64,000 bases of DNA from JAIVJG01 sp964236735 (GTDB taxonomy: Bacteria; Acidobacteriota; Blastocatellia; Pyrinomonadales; Pyrinomonadaceae): positions 138,394 through 202,393 of the forward strand of contig CAXSFM010000010.1 of NCBI GenBank assembly GCA_964236735.1. The letters are read 5' to 3'. This document shows positions 46,846 through 55,870 of the stretch, in pieces. The position numbers were made by a program, and so were the translations under genes. Position 1 is the stretch's first letter. Every line of letters begins with the position of its first letter. The notes under the pieces are model-generated. The model did not search any database. It had not been told where the DNA came from and saw only the letters and a list, made by a program, of their open reading frames with translations.

Positions 46846-47138
46846 AATGTTCTCCGAAGTCTATAACTACGCTTAGAGATATAGTAGGCATCACCATATT
46901 TGTGATACCTGAGTTGCTGTTTGCCAAAAGTCTGTAAGACTAACATGCTGTTTAGTTAAGAGTCAAGAATGGGATTATTCCGTTTTCTATTTTAGATGGA
47001 TTGAAAAAGCCAACTTTTCCATAACAAACAACACCGTAAAACATTAACCTTGGCATGAAAATCCGACTATTTAAGAGATTAGCGGCTTTCAACTGTACGT
47101 TGTAAAATCTTTCCCATAATCGTCAGTTTTTGAGCTTT

Positions 47139-48023
47139 TCATGTAGCTGTTTTATCCTCTTGAGACCTCATGATGATTTGATAAATACGGTCTAAGTCAT
47201 TGATATCGTAAAACTCTATTTCAATTTTCCCTTTGGAATCCCCTTCATTTATCAAAACCCTTACTTTCGTTCCTAATTGACGGCGTAATTTATCCTCTGC
47301 CACTTTAACATTTGCATCTGAAGATTGAGTGACGCGATTTGTAGAGAATGGATTTCCTTTTCCAGCGACTATTTGCTTTATTGCTTTCTCAGTATTTCTA
47401 ACAGATAACCCTTGTGTTATGACACTGTTTGCTACTTTTAGTTGAATTGCTGCATCATCAATTCCTAATAATGCACGAGCATGTCCCATTGTAATTTTTC
47501 CTTCTTCTACAAAATGCTGTATTTCTTCCGGTAATCGTAGAAGACGTAGATAATTAGTGATGAATGTTCGATCCCTGCCTACACGTTGTGCAAGCGTTTC
47601 TTGAGTTAGACCTAAAGTCTCAATGAGCCTTTTGTATGCATGAGCTTCTTCTATGGCGTTTAATTCCTGTCGCTGAATATTTTCAATTAATGCTAATTCT
47701 AAAACCTTATCATCTGGTATCTCTCGGACAACACAGGGAACTTTCTGCAAATTAGCACGCTGTGCAGCGCGCCAACGTCTCTCTCCTGCTACTATTTGAT
47801 ATTGCCCTCCATTGATCGGACGAACGAGCAAAGGTTGAATTATTCCATTTGAAATTATTGATTGAGCTAATTCCTCTAACTGCGCTTCATCGAATTTTGT
47901 TCGCGGTTGAAGGCTATTAGGTTCGATCAAATCAATGTCTATTTCAAAAAGTTCTTCATTGACTTTCGTTGGTGAATCCGACAATAGGGCGTTCAATCCC
48001 CGCCCGAGAACTCTTCTTGTCAT
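47139..48023 (-). CDS. parB: Chromosome-partitioning protein ParB
   Basis: A 294-residue CTP-dependent DNA clamp that loads at parS. The N-terminal parA-interaction motif RRVLGRGLNALL is at 3-14. The ParB/Srx domain has LQPRTKFDE, IIQPLLVRPINGGQYQIVAGERRWRAA near 62-88, and the helix-turn-helix QETLAQRVGRDRTFITNYLR. The C-terminal dimerisation part ends in YDINDLDRIYQIIM. Its strong ribosome-binding site AAGGAGGT (complement of 48032-48039) lies within parA, and the genes overlap by 68 bases in different frames. The gene is distinctly AT-rich compared with those left of 46 kb. Confidence 0.96.
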   Translation of the reverse strand: MTRRVLGRGLNALLSDSPTKVNEELFEIDIDLIEPNSLQPRTKFDEAQLEELAQSIISNGIIQPLLVRPINGGQYQIVAGERRWRAAQRANLQKVPCVVREIPDDKVLELALIENIQRQELNAIEEAHAYKRLIETLGLTQETLAQRVGRDRTFITNYLRLLRLPEEIQHFVEEGKITMGHARALLGIDDAAIQLKVANSVITQGLSVRNTEKAIKQIVAGKGNPFSTNRVTQSSDANVKVAEDKLRRQLGTKVRVLINEGDSKGKIEIEFYDINDLDRIYQIIMRSQEDKTAT

Positions 48024-48777
48024 GTGTCATTACCTCCTTTGCCAGTTGCATGTAGCTTTCGGCGCCGCGGGAACGATTATCATAGAGAATAATAGGTTTA
48101 CCGTAACTTGGGGCTTCCGCTAGTCTTACATTTCTTGGAATCACTGATTCGAGTACTTGACGCCCGTAAAAATCCCTCAAATCGGCAGCCACTGCCGCTG
48201 ACAGATTTGTGCGCTCGTCATACATTGTCAACAATAGCCCCTCTATCGTCAGACCGGGATTCAGAGAGCGCCGTATTCTCGCCAAAGTATCGAAAAGCTC
48301 TGTCACACCTTCCAGTGCATAATACTCACATTGGATTGGAACTAATAATGAATCTGCGGCGGTCAGAGCATTTAAGGTGAGTATGCCAAGCGATGGAGGA
48401 CAGTCTATGATGATAAAGTCATAATCACTACGGACATTATTTAACACATCTTTTAGTTTATATTCACGTCTTTCCAAATCAACTAACTCTACCTCCGCAC
48501 CAATCAAATTTTTATCTGCGGGTAATACCTTAAGTGTTTGAATTTCCGTATTTTGTAAGACGTTCGAGATAGTCTCGTCCAAGACAAGTATATGATATAA
48601 ACTGCGCCTGAAGCTTCCACGTTGAATCCCGACGCCTGATGTCGCATTGGCTTGTGGATCAGTATCTACCAAAAGCACACGCATATTTGCGACAGCCAGC
48701 GCGGCGGCTAGATTCACGGCGGTTGTAGTTTTCCCAACGCCGCCCTTCTGATTTGCCACCGCGATAATTTTCGCCAT
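47956..48777 (-). CDS. parA: Chromosome-partitioning ATPase ParA (Soj)
   Basis: A 273-residue Walker-type ATPase that segregates the origin region together with ParB. The deviant Walker A KGGVGKTTTAVNLA is at 11-24, the Walker A' region VLLVDTDPQANATSGVG near 34-50, and the FIIIDCPPSLGILTLNAL switch region near 116-133. It is about 15-20 residues longer than typical Soj proteins. The extra tail (DKKSSRAGIERPIVGF) is exactly the part overlapping parB, so the tail sequence is constrained by the ParB N-terminus. The upstream gap 48778-48916 should carry the promoter. Confidence 0.96.
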   Translation of the reverse strand: MAKIIAVANQKGGVGKTTTAVNLAAALAVANMRVLLVDTDPQANATSGVGIQRGSFRRSLYHILVLDETISNVLQNTEIQTLKVLPADKNLIGAEVELVDLERREYKLKDVLNNVRSDYDFIIIDCPPSLGILTLNALTAADSLLVPIQCEYYALEGVTELFDTLARIRRSLNPGLTIEGLLLTMYDERTNLSAAVAADLRDFYGRQVLESVIPRNVRLAEAPSYGKPIILYDNRSRGAESYMQLAKEVMTHDKKSSRAGIERPIVGFTNESQ

Positions 48778-48916
48778 TTTCTACCCCTCTACTCGCGGTT
48801 TCCACAATTTCCAACAAGTTATCATAAATCGCTCTATTGAAGATATAAAATTCATCCTGAAGTTCCCAATTTTAACTTTACTTTACTCAATTAAATTTCT
48901 CATATCACTACACACA

Positions 48917-49859
48917 TTATGCGAATCAGGAGTAGAAGGTGAGCAGTAAACAAGCGACGGCGAGTTTGCCATAGCAATGCACCTTCAACCCTTGACTAGA
49001 ACGAACGCGCGAAGCGTTCTGTAAATCCGTTGTTTGAATCAGCCAGTTGAATAAACTTTCAAGTGGCTGGCGAATAGCCGAGACAAAGCGATTGTAGAGT
49101 GTCGGCACATCCTTTTCCGTCTCATGCCGATGCCGTTTGTATGAGGCGATCAAAAACCAGCCGCGCGCTTTGCAATCTGCTTGCGTGTCGCGGTGAAAAT
49201 AGGCTTTGTCGGCAAACAAGCCGCAACCCGCAGGCAAACTCGGCGACACTTCGCGCAACGCCGAGAGGTCATGCTGCGAAGCCCGGGAGAGGTGAATCTT
49301 CTCCGGCAGCGGCAACTTGGCTCGTCGCCGCGCGGCAATAAAATGCAGTTTGACGCCTCTGTAATGCTGTTGTTTAGTGGCGCAAAAGCCCGTGTCGGCT
49401 AATCCATGACCAACCCGCGCTCGATTAGCGCGCGTGCCGCGCGCAAGCATCACCGGCACGGAATCAATGAGGCGGTTGTCACTTGCCCGAACCTGCCACG
49501 CGCCACTGACAAGCAGTTGTTCAATGAGCAGTTCAAAGGCCGGAGCGAGTTCATTCAAGCGGCAGTTGACGGTTTGGTAAGCAGGCAAGGCGGGGAACCA
49601 CTCGCGCCAGTGATTGCGAATATAATCGTAAATCCGGCGTTGGGTGGTAAGTCCTTGAAGATGCCCGAACAGATACATGGTTGAGAGTTCTTCGTCCGAA
49701 AACAACGGCTCATGATTATTACTCAAGCGTTGCTGTTTGAGGACGGGCTGAGTATCGTAGAGGCGGCAGATGAGCAGGTAGAGTTCGATAAGTTTAGTTT
49801 CCACAAAACCATCTTATCAACTCACTGCTCACCTGCTTTTCTACTCCTGATTCGCATAA
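48917..49859. mobile_element. IS982-family insertion sequence
   Basis: A 943-base element with 21-base perfect terminal inverted repeats (48917-48937 and 49839-49859, beginning TTATGCGAATCAGGAGTAGA) around one transposase gene. The element looks complete and intact. A target duplication could not be recognised with confidence. It lies between parA and mnmG, a place where many bacteria carry rsmG. Confidence 0.9.
48926..49804 (-). CDS. IS982-type DDE transposase
   Basis: A 292-residue transposase. The N-terminal LFSDEELSTMYLFGHLQGL near 34-52 is followed by the first catalytic region IDSVPVMLARGTRANRARVG (about 112-131). The second is KLHFIAARR, then LPEKIHLSRASQHDLSAL, and LFADKAYFHRD near 197-207 carries the second Asp. 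A downstream Glu in RQPLESLFNWLIQ near 245-257 completes the DDE set. The stop lies within the left terminal repeat. The reading frame is intact, so the element may still be mobile. GC content differs from the AT-rich par genes beside it. Confidence 0.88.
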   Translation of the reverse strand: METKLIELYLLICRLYDTQPVLKQQRLSNNHEPLFSDEELSTMYLFGHLQGLTTQRRIYDYIRNHWREWFPALPAYQTVNCRLNELAPAFELLIEQLLVSGAWQVRASDNRLIDSVPVMLARGTRANRARVGHGLADTGFCATKQQHYRGVKLHFIAARRRAKLPLPEKIHLSRASQHDLSALREVSPSLPAGCGLFADKAYFHRDTQADCKARGWFLIASYKRHRHETEKDVPTLYNRFVSAIRQPLESLFNWLIQTTDLQNASRVRSSQGLKVHCYGKLAVACLLLTFYS

Positions 49860-49862
49860 GGT

Positions 49863-49904
49863 ATGTTTCACGTACCACATTTATGGATGTGGTACGTGAA
49901 ACAT
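49863..49904. promoter_or_regulatory. Perfect dyad made of two parS-like half sites
   Basis: The 18-base arms 49863-49880 and 49887-49904 are exact inverted copies around a 6-base loop. Each arm begins or ends with TGTTTCACGT/ACGTGAAACA, ten bases of the 16-base ParB site consensus TGTTTCACGTGAAACA. As written, each side matches 13 of 16 consensus positions. It may be a ParB site, a terminator hairpin for mnmG (stop 26 bases away), or both. No exact consensus site was noticed elsewhere in the window. Confidence 0.6.
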
Positions 49905-49929
49905 AGAAACTGGAGATTGTTCAGAGATA

Positions 49930-51792
49930 TTAACGGAGCCGGAAAAGTAGAGTGGATAAGGAGGCTGGAGTCATACCAGGGATGCGCCGAGCATGTCCAA
50001 ATGTAAGAGGACGCGCCCTTTCTAGGCGTTCAATCATTTCATGGGACAGGCCGTCAACGTCTCGAAAATTAAATTGAGCGGGAAGTCGCAAGCCATCATG
50101 GTGAAATAAACGTTCAGCAGTATGGCGTTGATTTTCGAGGTATCCCTGATAAAGCAGATCGGCAAGAGAGGTTTCAAGGTCTGACAGAGAAGTGACAGCA
50201 CGGATATCTGCAGGTAAAAATTGAATAATTTGCTCAGGAGTTACAGTTGGATATTGTGAAAGCTGTGCAAGCGAGATTGAATCTCCAAGACCCTTTTCCA
50301 AGAATTGTGCAAAGTGTGTGTAAGTCTCATCGGAGGGATGAAAACGGTTAAACTCCAAGTTGTTCTTTAGTGCAGTAATGCGGTCTCGACGTAGATTGAA
50401 TTTGTCCCAGTCTGAATCATCAACGAGACCTAATTCTCGCCCATAGGCAGAAAGACGCACATCAGCGGTATCGTGGCGTAAGGCGAGTCGGTATTCAGCC
50501 CGCGAAGTAAACATCCTGTAAGGTTCGTCAACTCCATGCGTGATTAAATCATCAATCAAAACTCCAATATAAGACTCTTCACGGCTAAGTCTAAAACCAT
50601 CACGCTTTTGCACATACAGAGCAGCATTAACGCCTGCCATAAACCCTTGACAGGCAGCCTCTTCATAGCCTGTTGTTCCATTAATTTGACCGGCAAAGAA
50701 GAGTCCCTGAACGCGCGTGGTTTGCAGAAAAGGTGTTAATTCGCGGGGATCAATAAAATCGTACTCGATAGCATAACCGGGTCTTATTATTTTAGATTCA
50801 CCCAAGCCGGGTATTTTGTGGACAAGCTCAAGCTGGATTTCAGCAGGAAGAGAAGTTGATAGCCCATTGAGATAGACCTCATTAGTATGATGTCCCTCCG
50901 GCTCTAAAAAAAGCTGGTGTCTGGTTTTTTCAGGGAATTTGACTACTTTATCTTCGATTGAAGGACAATAACGCGGGCCAGTACCTTTAATCTGACCTGA
51001 GTACAGAGGAGATTCACTTAAATTTGAGCGAATAAAATCATGAGCTTCTTGATTTGTATAACCGACAAAACAATTAAGCTGTTTTTGTTCAATTGATTCA
51101 GTCGAAAATGAGAAGGGGACAGGTCGTTCATCAGCAGGCTGCGAAGTAAAAACATCCCAATCAATAGTTCGCCCGTCAAGACGTGGCGGAGTGCCGGTCT
51201 TAAGTCGCCCCACGGGAAACCCTAATTTCTTTAAGCTTTCAGCCAGTTCGATAGAAGCAGGCTCACCGGCGCGTCCGGCAGTATATGTACGCCGGCCAGT
51301 ATGTATCAGGCCATTCAAAAATGTACCTGTCGCGACAATGACGGCATCGGCACGCAAGCAACGAGTATCCTGAAATTCAACTCCGATGACAGTTCCATTT
51401 TCAACAACAAAATCTATGACTGTTCCTTGTCGCAAATGCAAGTTTGGCGTTGATTCCAGTGTAAATCGCATTTCATTGCGATAAAGAGAGCGATCAGCCT
51501 GGGCGCGGGGAGCTTGCACGGCGGGGCCACGAGAGCGGTTGAGCAGTCGAAATTGGATGCCGGTGCGATCAATAACCCGACCCATAATTCCGCCAAGCGC
51601 ATCAATTTCACGAACAATATGACCTTTAGCGATGCCTCCAACCGCAGGATTGCAGGACATTTGCCCAATTGTGTCCAGACTCAGTGTCACCAACGCTGTT
51701 TGAGCGCCCATCCGCGCAGAGGCAGAGGCTGCCTCACAACCCGCGTGGCCAGCTCCAATAACGATTACGTCAAAACTTTCGTCGAAACTCAT
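49930..51792 (-). CDS. mnmG: tRNA uridine-34 carboxymethylaminomethyl enzyme MnmG (GidA)
   Basis: A 620-residue FAD enzyme that works with MnmE to form cmnm5U34 in tRNAs. FAD-binding VIVIGAGHAGCEAASASARM is at 10-29. Family signatures PAVGGIAKGHIVREIDALGG (49-68) and RLKTGTPPRLDGRTIDW near 197 are present, and the C-terminal helical domain carries the MnmE contact. The length is standard (E. coli 629). It is separated by only 3 bases from the mnmE stop, so the two are co-transcribed. Confidence 0.97.
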   Translation of the reverse strand: MSFDESFDVIVIGAGHAGCEAASASARMGAQTALVTLSLDTIGQMSCNPAVGGIAKGHIVREIDALGGIMGRVIDRTGIQFRLLNRSRGPAVQAPRAQADRSLYRNEMRFTLESTPNLHLRQGTVIDFVVENGTVIGVEFQDTRCLRADAVIVATGTFLNGLIHTGRRTYTAGRAGEPASIELAESLKKLGFPVGRLKTGTPPRLDGRTIDWDVFTSQPADERPVPFSFSTESIEQKQLNCFVGYTNQEAHDFIRSNLSESPLYSGQIKGTGPRYCPSIEDKVVKFPEKTRHQLFLEPEGHHTNEVYLNGLSTSLPAEIQLELVHKIPGLGESKIIRPGYAIEYDFIDPRELTPFLQTTRVQGLFFAGQINGTTGYEEAACQGFMAGVNAALYVQKRDGFRLSREESYIGVLIDDLITHGVDEPYRMFTSRAEYRLALRHDTADVRLSAYGRELGLVDDSDWDKFNLRRDRITALKNNLEFNRFHPSDETYTHFAQFLEKGLGDSISLAQLSQYPTVTPEQIIQFLPADIRAVTSLSDLETSLADLLYQGYLENQRHTAERLFHHDGLRLPAQFNFRDVDGLSHEMIERLERARPLTFGHARRIPGMTPASLSTLLFRLR

Positions 51793-51795
51793 GAG

Positions 51796-53160
51796 CTATT
51801 TACCGATACAAAAAGTTGAAAATATTTGCGAAAGCACATCTTCAGGCGTTGTTTCTCCAGTTATTTCCCCAAGATAGCGCAAACCATTATAAAGTCCAAC
51901 TAGAATTAATTCTTCAGAAGCGCCTGAATGTAAAAGGCTTTCAGATGAGCTTAATGCGTCGCTGGTGCGTCGCAGTAAATCGTAATGGCGTGCATTTGTG
52001 ATAACAAAGTTAAATTCGGGAGCGTCATTGCTAGAGAACGGTTTTATGATAGCAGCCCTTAGTAAATCGAGTCCGTTTCCTAATTTGGCGGAAATTGGAA
52101 AGTTTGGTTGAGAAGTTAATGAATTAATATAATTGCTGTCAAACCTATCGAGGTCGCATTTATTCAGCGCGATCAACGGGTCAAGGTTTTCGGTTTCTTT
52201 TAGAATATCAAAATCTTCGTGCGTAAGTGGAGTGGAGCCATCAAGAATTACTACAATCACATCGGCATCAATGATTGCCTGACGTGTCCGCTTAATTCCA
52301 AGCCTCTCAACTTGATCTTCAGACGCACGCACGCCGGCAGTATCAATTAGATAAATTGGAATCCCGTCAATATCCAGAACTTCGCTAATCGTGTCCCGTG
52401 TAGTGCCCGGAACATCTGTGACGATGGCTCTTTCTTGTAACAGTAATCTATTGAAAAGACTCGATTTACCGACATTAGGCCGTCCAATTAGCACAACTTT
52501 GAGACCTTCTTTAAGAAGCCGTCCCGTGCTGAAAGTACGGGCCAATTCTTCGAGAGAGGTTACTAATGTTTTCAATTTTGTGGCGACGTTTTGTGAAACA
52601 TCTAAAGGTAAATCATCCTCTACAAACTCAAGCGAAGATTCAAGAGGAACTATTATTTCTAATAGAGAATCCTTAATGGGCTGGAGGCGCGCAGATAGCT
52701 CACCGCCAAGTTGAAGCGCGGCCTGACGCACTGCTGCGTGAGTGCGTGCATCAATAAGATCGCGAACCGCTTCAGCCTCGCTCAGATTGAGTTTTTTATT
52801 CGAGAGCGCACGGAGTGTAAATTCCCCCGGGTCAGCTAAACGCGCGCCCAAATGCAGCAGAGTATCAACTATATGAAGGAGCAAAGGTGGTGAACCGTGA
52901 CAACTCAATTCGATGACATCTTCGCCTGTAAACGATTGTGGGGATTGGAAATAGGTAACAAGTGCATGATCAAGAATCTGATCATTATCGGTATCACACA
53001 AAGCTCGAAGTGAAACTCTATGAGAGGGCAGTGCGAAATTTTCGTCACGAAGAAGGCGGCGGGTAAAGGCCAGCGCGTGACTGCCGCTGATGCGTATAAC
53101 ACCGATGCCGCTACGACCGGGAGGTGTTGAGAGAGCAACAATGGTGTCTGTAGCTGGCAC
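51796..53160 (-). CDS. mnmE: tRNA modification GTPase MnmE (TrmE)
   Basis: A 454-residue GTPase. The N-terminal tetrahydrofolate-binding domain has TIVALSTPPGRSGIGVIRIS (6-25), and the G domain has GRPNVGKSS near 222-230, the DxxG motif DTAG in LIDTAGVR and a NKCD-type ALNKCDLD near 333. The C-terminal catalytic motif is FCIGK with Cys451, required for the modification. All motifs are intact. It is positioned between jag and mnmG, as in many bacterial origin regions. Confidence 0.97.
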   Translation of the reverse strand: MPATDTIVALSTPPGRSGIGVIRISGSHALAFTRRLLRDENFALPSHRVSLRALCDTDNDQILDHALVTYFQSPQSFTGEDVIELSCHGSPPLLLHIVDTLLHLGARLADPGEFTLRALSNKKLNLSEAEAVRDLIDARTHAAVRQAALQLGGELSARLQPIKDSLLEIIVPLESSLEFVEDDLPLDVSQNVATKLKTLVTSLEELARTFSTGRLLKEGLKVVLIGRPNVGKSSLFNRLLLQERAIVTDVPGTTRDTISEVLDIDGIPIYLIDTAGVRASEDQVERLGIKRTRQAIIDADVIVVILDGSTPLTHEDFDILKETENLDPLIALNKCDLDRFDSNYINSLTSQPNFPISAKLGNGLDLLRAAIIKPFSSNDAPEFNFVITNARHYDLLRRTSDALSSSESLLHSGASEELILVGLYNGLRYLGEITGETTPEDVLSQIFSTFCIGK

Positions 53161-53217
53161 TACTTATGCAGGAAAAGCATTCTGCGCTTGCATTTTGAAA
53201 TGACGCTGGAATTACAC

Positions 53218-53670
53218 TTACGTTTTGAGACTCACTTTGAGACGGCGCGAATTTCCCTCGCCTACAGATTCAGTCATAAGTCCTTCATCTGTAGATAATT
53301 CAAGGTGGATAATCCGCCGTTCGTTGGAATTCATAGGACTGAAGAGAAAGGGAACGCCAGAGTCCCGCACTTTATGTGCAGCGTGTTGAGCCATAGCACG
53401 CAATTCGATTTCACGGAGCGCGCGAAAGTTATCAACATCGCAGGTAAAACGCTCGCCATAATCAAGGCTGCGGATGAAAGATTGATTAACGAGGTGTTCG
53501 ACTGCATCTAAAAGCTCTCCACCTTCGCTCCTGAGTAAGGGCGCATCTTCACCAATCGCTCTTAGAACACAGCCTTGTTCAGATTCGACTGCTGTGACAT
53601 GCAAGTCGAATTGTGAGCTGACGAAAACACTTTCCAGGAACTTTCGAGCTTCTTCGTAAATCTCTTTCAT
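53218..53670 (-). CDS. jag: RNA-binding protein KhpB/Jag, short form
   Basis: A 150-residue protein. A type II KH-like part (about 18-75) contains GCVLRAIGEDAPLLRSEGGELLD-like sequence. An R3H domain follows, whose motif is in MNSNERRIIHLELS near 114-127. The N-terminal Jag_N domain found in Firmicute Jag (about 50 residues) is missing, which is usual for short forms. KhpB acts with KhpA as an RNA chaperone linked to cell elongation and division. The gene order yidC-jag-mnmE supports the assignment. Confidence 0.88.
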   Translation of the reverse strand: MKEIYEEARKFLESVFVSSQFDLHVTAVESEQGCVLRAIGEDAPLLRSEGGELLDAVEHLVNQSFIRSLDYGERFTCDVDNFRALREIELRAMAQHAAHKVRDSGVPFLFSPMNSNERRIIHLELSTDEGLMTESVGEGNSRRLKVSLKT

Positions 53671-53713
53671 AACATTAAATCCTTGTAAAACTTAAGTTTA
53701 AGGGAAAGAGGAG

Positions 53714-55594
53714 TTAAGCTTGAGACAATTTCGGCTCATTCAAATTTTTCTTCGCCCGTTTATCTGCGCTATTTTTTGAAGGTGGCTGTGGTTCCTTATC
53801 ATCATCTGATTTAACTAAACGATTAATAAGTAACTGCTGTCCGAAGCCTACAATGTTACCGACAAGCCAGTAAACGAGCAGCCCGGCAGGCGCGCTCCAC
53901 ATAATGTAGAGCATCATCATGGGCATCACAACGGCCATCATCTTACGCTGTAGAGGGTCGGCTGAAGGAGCAGGCGTAATCAACTGTAGGACGATCATGG
54001 AACTAGCCATGAGAATTGGTAAAAAGCGATATGGGTCGGCGGCTGACAAATCCGTCATCCACAGAAATGACGATTGACGAAAATCTATGGAGATAGTAAT
54101 TGCACTATAGAGAGCAATGAGAAAAGGCATTTGTATCAGGAGCGGAAGACATCCGCCCAGCGGATTGCCCTCCTTCATCAAACGTAACTGCTCCATCTGT
54201 AAATCTTTGAGACGGGGGTCATTCTGCTTCATGCTCTTGATCTTCTCTTGTATCTCCTTCATCTGAGGCGCAAGTTTCTGCGCCTTCTTCATTGACTTGG
54301 AAGAACGCCACTTAAGCGGGAAGAAAAGCGTGTAGATAACGATAGTAAAGAGAATGATGGCTATCCCGTAGCTGCCCGTCAGACGGTTAAGATGCTTGAT
54401 TGACCAGAGTATCGGAGTTGCGAGTGGACGTGTGACGAAACCCAACCGTCCATAATTGATAAGTGCTTCGAGGTCAATTTGCTGGCCGGAAAGACTACCG
54501 CTAATTTCTTTACTGATGTCCTGTAGTTGATCGTGGTCTTTGGGGCCGGTGTATAAGTACATCGGTGAACCATCGCTAGGAACCGGAACATATCCCATCA
54601 GAAGAAATCTATCTTCCGGTTTTTGAGAACCATTCGTGTAAGAATATTTTTCCGTTCGATATTCCAGACCGGAAATCGGCTGCGGTAAAACCAGCGCCAT
54701 TGCAAAATATGTATCGCCGATACCAGCCCATTGCACAGGCCCCTCTACAACTTTGACGTGCGAGTTATCCTTTGCAGAATCAACCTCCGAGGCACTGACT
54801 CTGACTGACTTGCCGCCCGCGATAGCAACCGCCTCTGGAGCTACTGAATAGTAGGTGTAATGCTGAACTCCCTGATCTCCAATGCTTGGCCCAATCGTTA
54901 ATTTGGCGTTCGTGAGCGGCTGGTTATTTTGCGTGAGTTTGGTTTCTACTTTTACCGCATACGAATCAGCAGAAAATGTCAGACGCTTCGAGACGTTAAG
55001 TCCAGTCGTACTATCAACTAGCTTAAATTCTACAGATTTCTGCTGACCGGAAGTTATCTCAAGTTGTGGTTGCTCACCTCCATCTTCCAGACCAACTATT
55101 TCAAAATTCCTGCTCCTCAGCGCGACATTCAGAGCATCTTGGCTATCTTCGCCTACGACAAGACGTAAAGGCGCTTTGACAAGATGTGCCGGATCATCTC
55201 CCGTTTCCAATCCCTTCGGAGAAACTAGCTCTAAATCCTTCAAATCATCTTTGGTGCTTGAAATAGAATAAAGTGGCTTACCTTCTTCGTTCTTTTCTTT
55301 ATTTTGCTTAATGATCCAGCTTGTCGCGACCGCTCCGCGCGTATCAAATATCACACGGTAAAGCGGAGATGTGATCGTCAATACACGTCGCGGGATATTG
55401 TCCGATTGAACAGTGGGATTTTCGTTTGGCGAACTCTGAACAGCGACTGGAGAAGGCGTCGTTGTTGCAGTGGGAGTTGGCTGTGCTGGATCAGATGTGT
55501 CTTGTTGTGGGCGGACAGGAGGAAAAAAATAACTCCATCCAAAAAGTATAATCGCCGAGAGGGCAATAGCTAAGACAAGACGCTTTTGTTCCAT
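53714..55594 (-). CDS. yidC: Membrane protein insertase YidC
   Basis: A 626-residue insertase of the Gram-negative type. A first membrane helix (LVLAIALSAIILFGWSYFF, 5-23) and a Thr/Pro/Asn-rich linker lead to a large periplasmic beta-supersandwich domain (to about 365). The conserved five-helix insertase core (about 400-590) follows, including PLKWRSSKSMKKAQKLAPQM, GGCLPLLIQMPFLIALYSAI and LYIMWSAPAGLLVYW. The Lys-rich C-terminal tail favours ribosome contact. It inserts small membrane proteins and helps SecYEG. The periplasmic domain supports a two-membrane cell. Confidence 0.97.
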   Translation of the reverse strand: MEQKRLVLAIALSAIILFGWSYFFPPVRPQQDTSDPAQPTPTATTTPSPVAVQSSPNENPTVQSDNIPRRVLTITSPLYRVIFDTRGAVATSWIIKQNKEKNEEGKPLYSISSTKDDLKDLELVSPKGLETGDDPAHLVKAPLRLVVGEDSQDALNVALRSRNFEIVGLEDGGEQPQLEITSGQQKSVEFKLVDSTTGLNVSKRLTFSADSYAVKVETKLTQNNQPLTNAKLTIGPSIGDQGVQHYTYYSVAPEAVAIAGGKSVRVSASEVDSAKDNSHVKVVEGPVQWAGIGDTYFAMALVLPQPISGLEYRTEKYSYTNGSQKPEDRFLLMGYVPVPSDGSPMYLYTGPKDHDQLQDISKEISGSLSGQQIDLEALINYGRLGFVTRPLATPILWSIKHLNRLTGSYGIAIILFTIVIYTLFFPLKWRSSKSMKKAQKLAPQMKEIQEKIKSMKQNDPRLKDLQMEQLRLMKEGNPLGGCLPLLIQMPFLIALYSAITISIDFRQSSFLWMTDLSAADPYRFLPILMASSMIVLQLITPAPSADPLQRKMMAVVMPMMMLYIMWSAPAGLLVYWLVGNIVGFGQQLLINRLVKSDDDKEPQPPSKNSADKRAKKNLNEPKLSQA

Positions 55595-55660
55595 TAAATA
55601 CTCACTTCAAGGGCTGATCTAGTCAAGCCGAAAGGTTTGCGCTCACAAATTTTCAAGATT

Positions 55661-55870
55661 TCACTTAACCGGATCGTAGCCACCTGGGTGAAACGGGTGA
55701 CATCGCAAAATTCGACGTAACCCCATCCAAGTCCCACGAATAGCCCCATATCGTCCAATTGCATCTGCCATGTATTCGGAGCAAGATGGAATAAAGCGGC
55801 AGGCAGGAGGCAGCAAGGGTGAAATGAACCGTTTATAAAACCTGAGGGCAGCTATTATTAGATGTTTCAC
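55661..55870 (-). CDS. yidD: Membrane protein insertion efficiency factor YidD
   Basis: A 69-residue protein that matches the YidD family over its whole length: RFYKRFISPLLPPACRFIPS, CSEYMADAIGRYGAI and the ending CHPFHPGGYDPVK. It aids YidC-dependent insertion. Its ATG overlaps the rnpA stop by four bases (ATGA), and it lies upstream of yidC in the same transcript. Confidence 0.95.
   Translation of the reverse strand: MKHLIIAALRFYKRFISPLLPPACRFIPSCSEYMADAIGRYGAIRGTWMGLRRILRCHPFHPGGYDPVK

Noticed and set aside
46937..46966. Promoter for the atp operon (TTGACT, 18-base spacer, TAGTCT on the minus strand)
   Set aside because: The -10 match is weak and other AT-rich candidates exist in the same gap, so it is not listed as a feature.
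48910..49870. Target-site duplication flanking the IS982 element
   Set aside because: The bases immediately outside the terminal repeats (ACACA on the left, GGTAT on the right) do not match, so no duplication is claimed.
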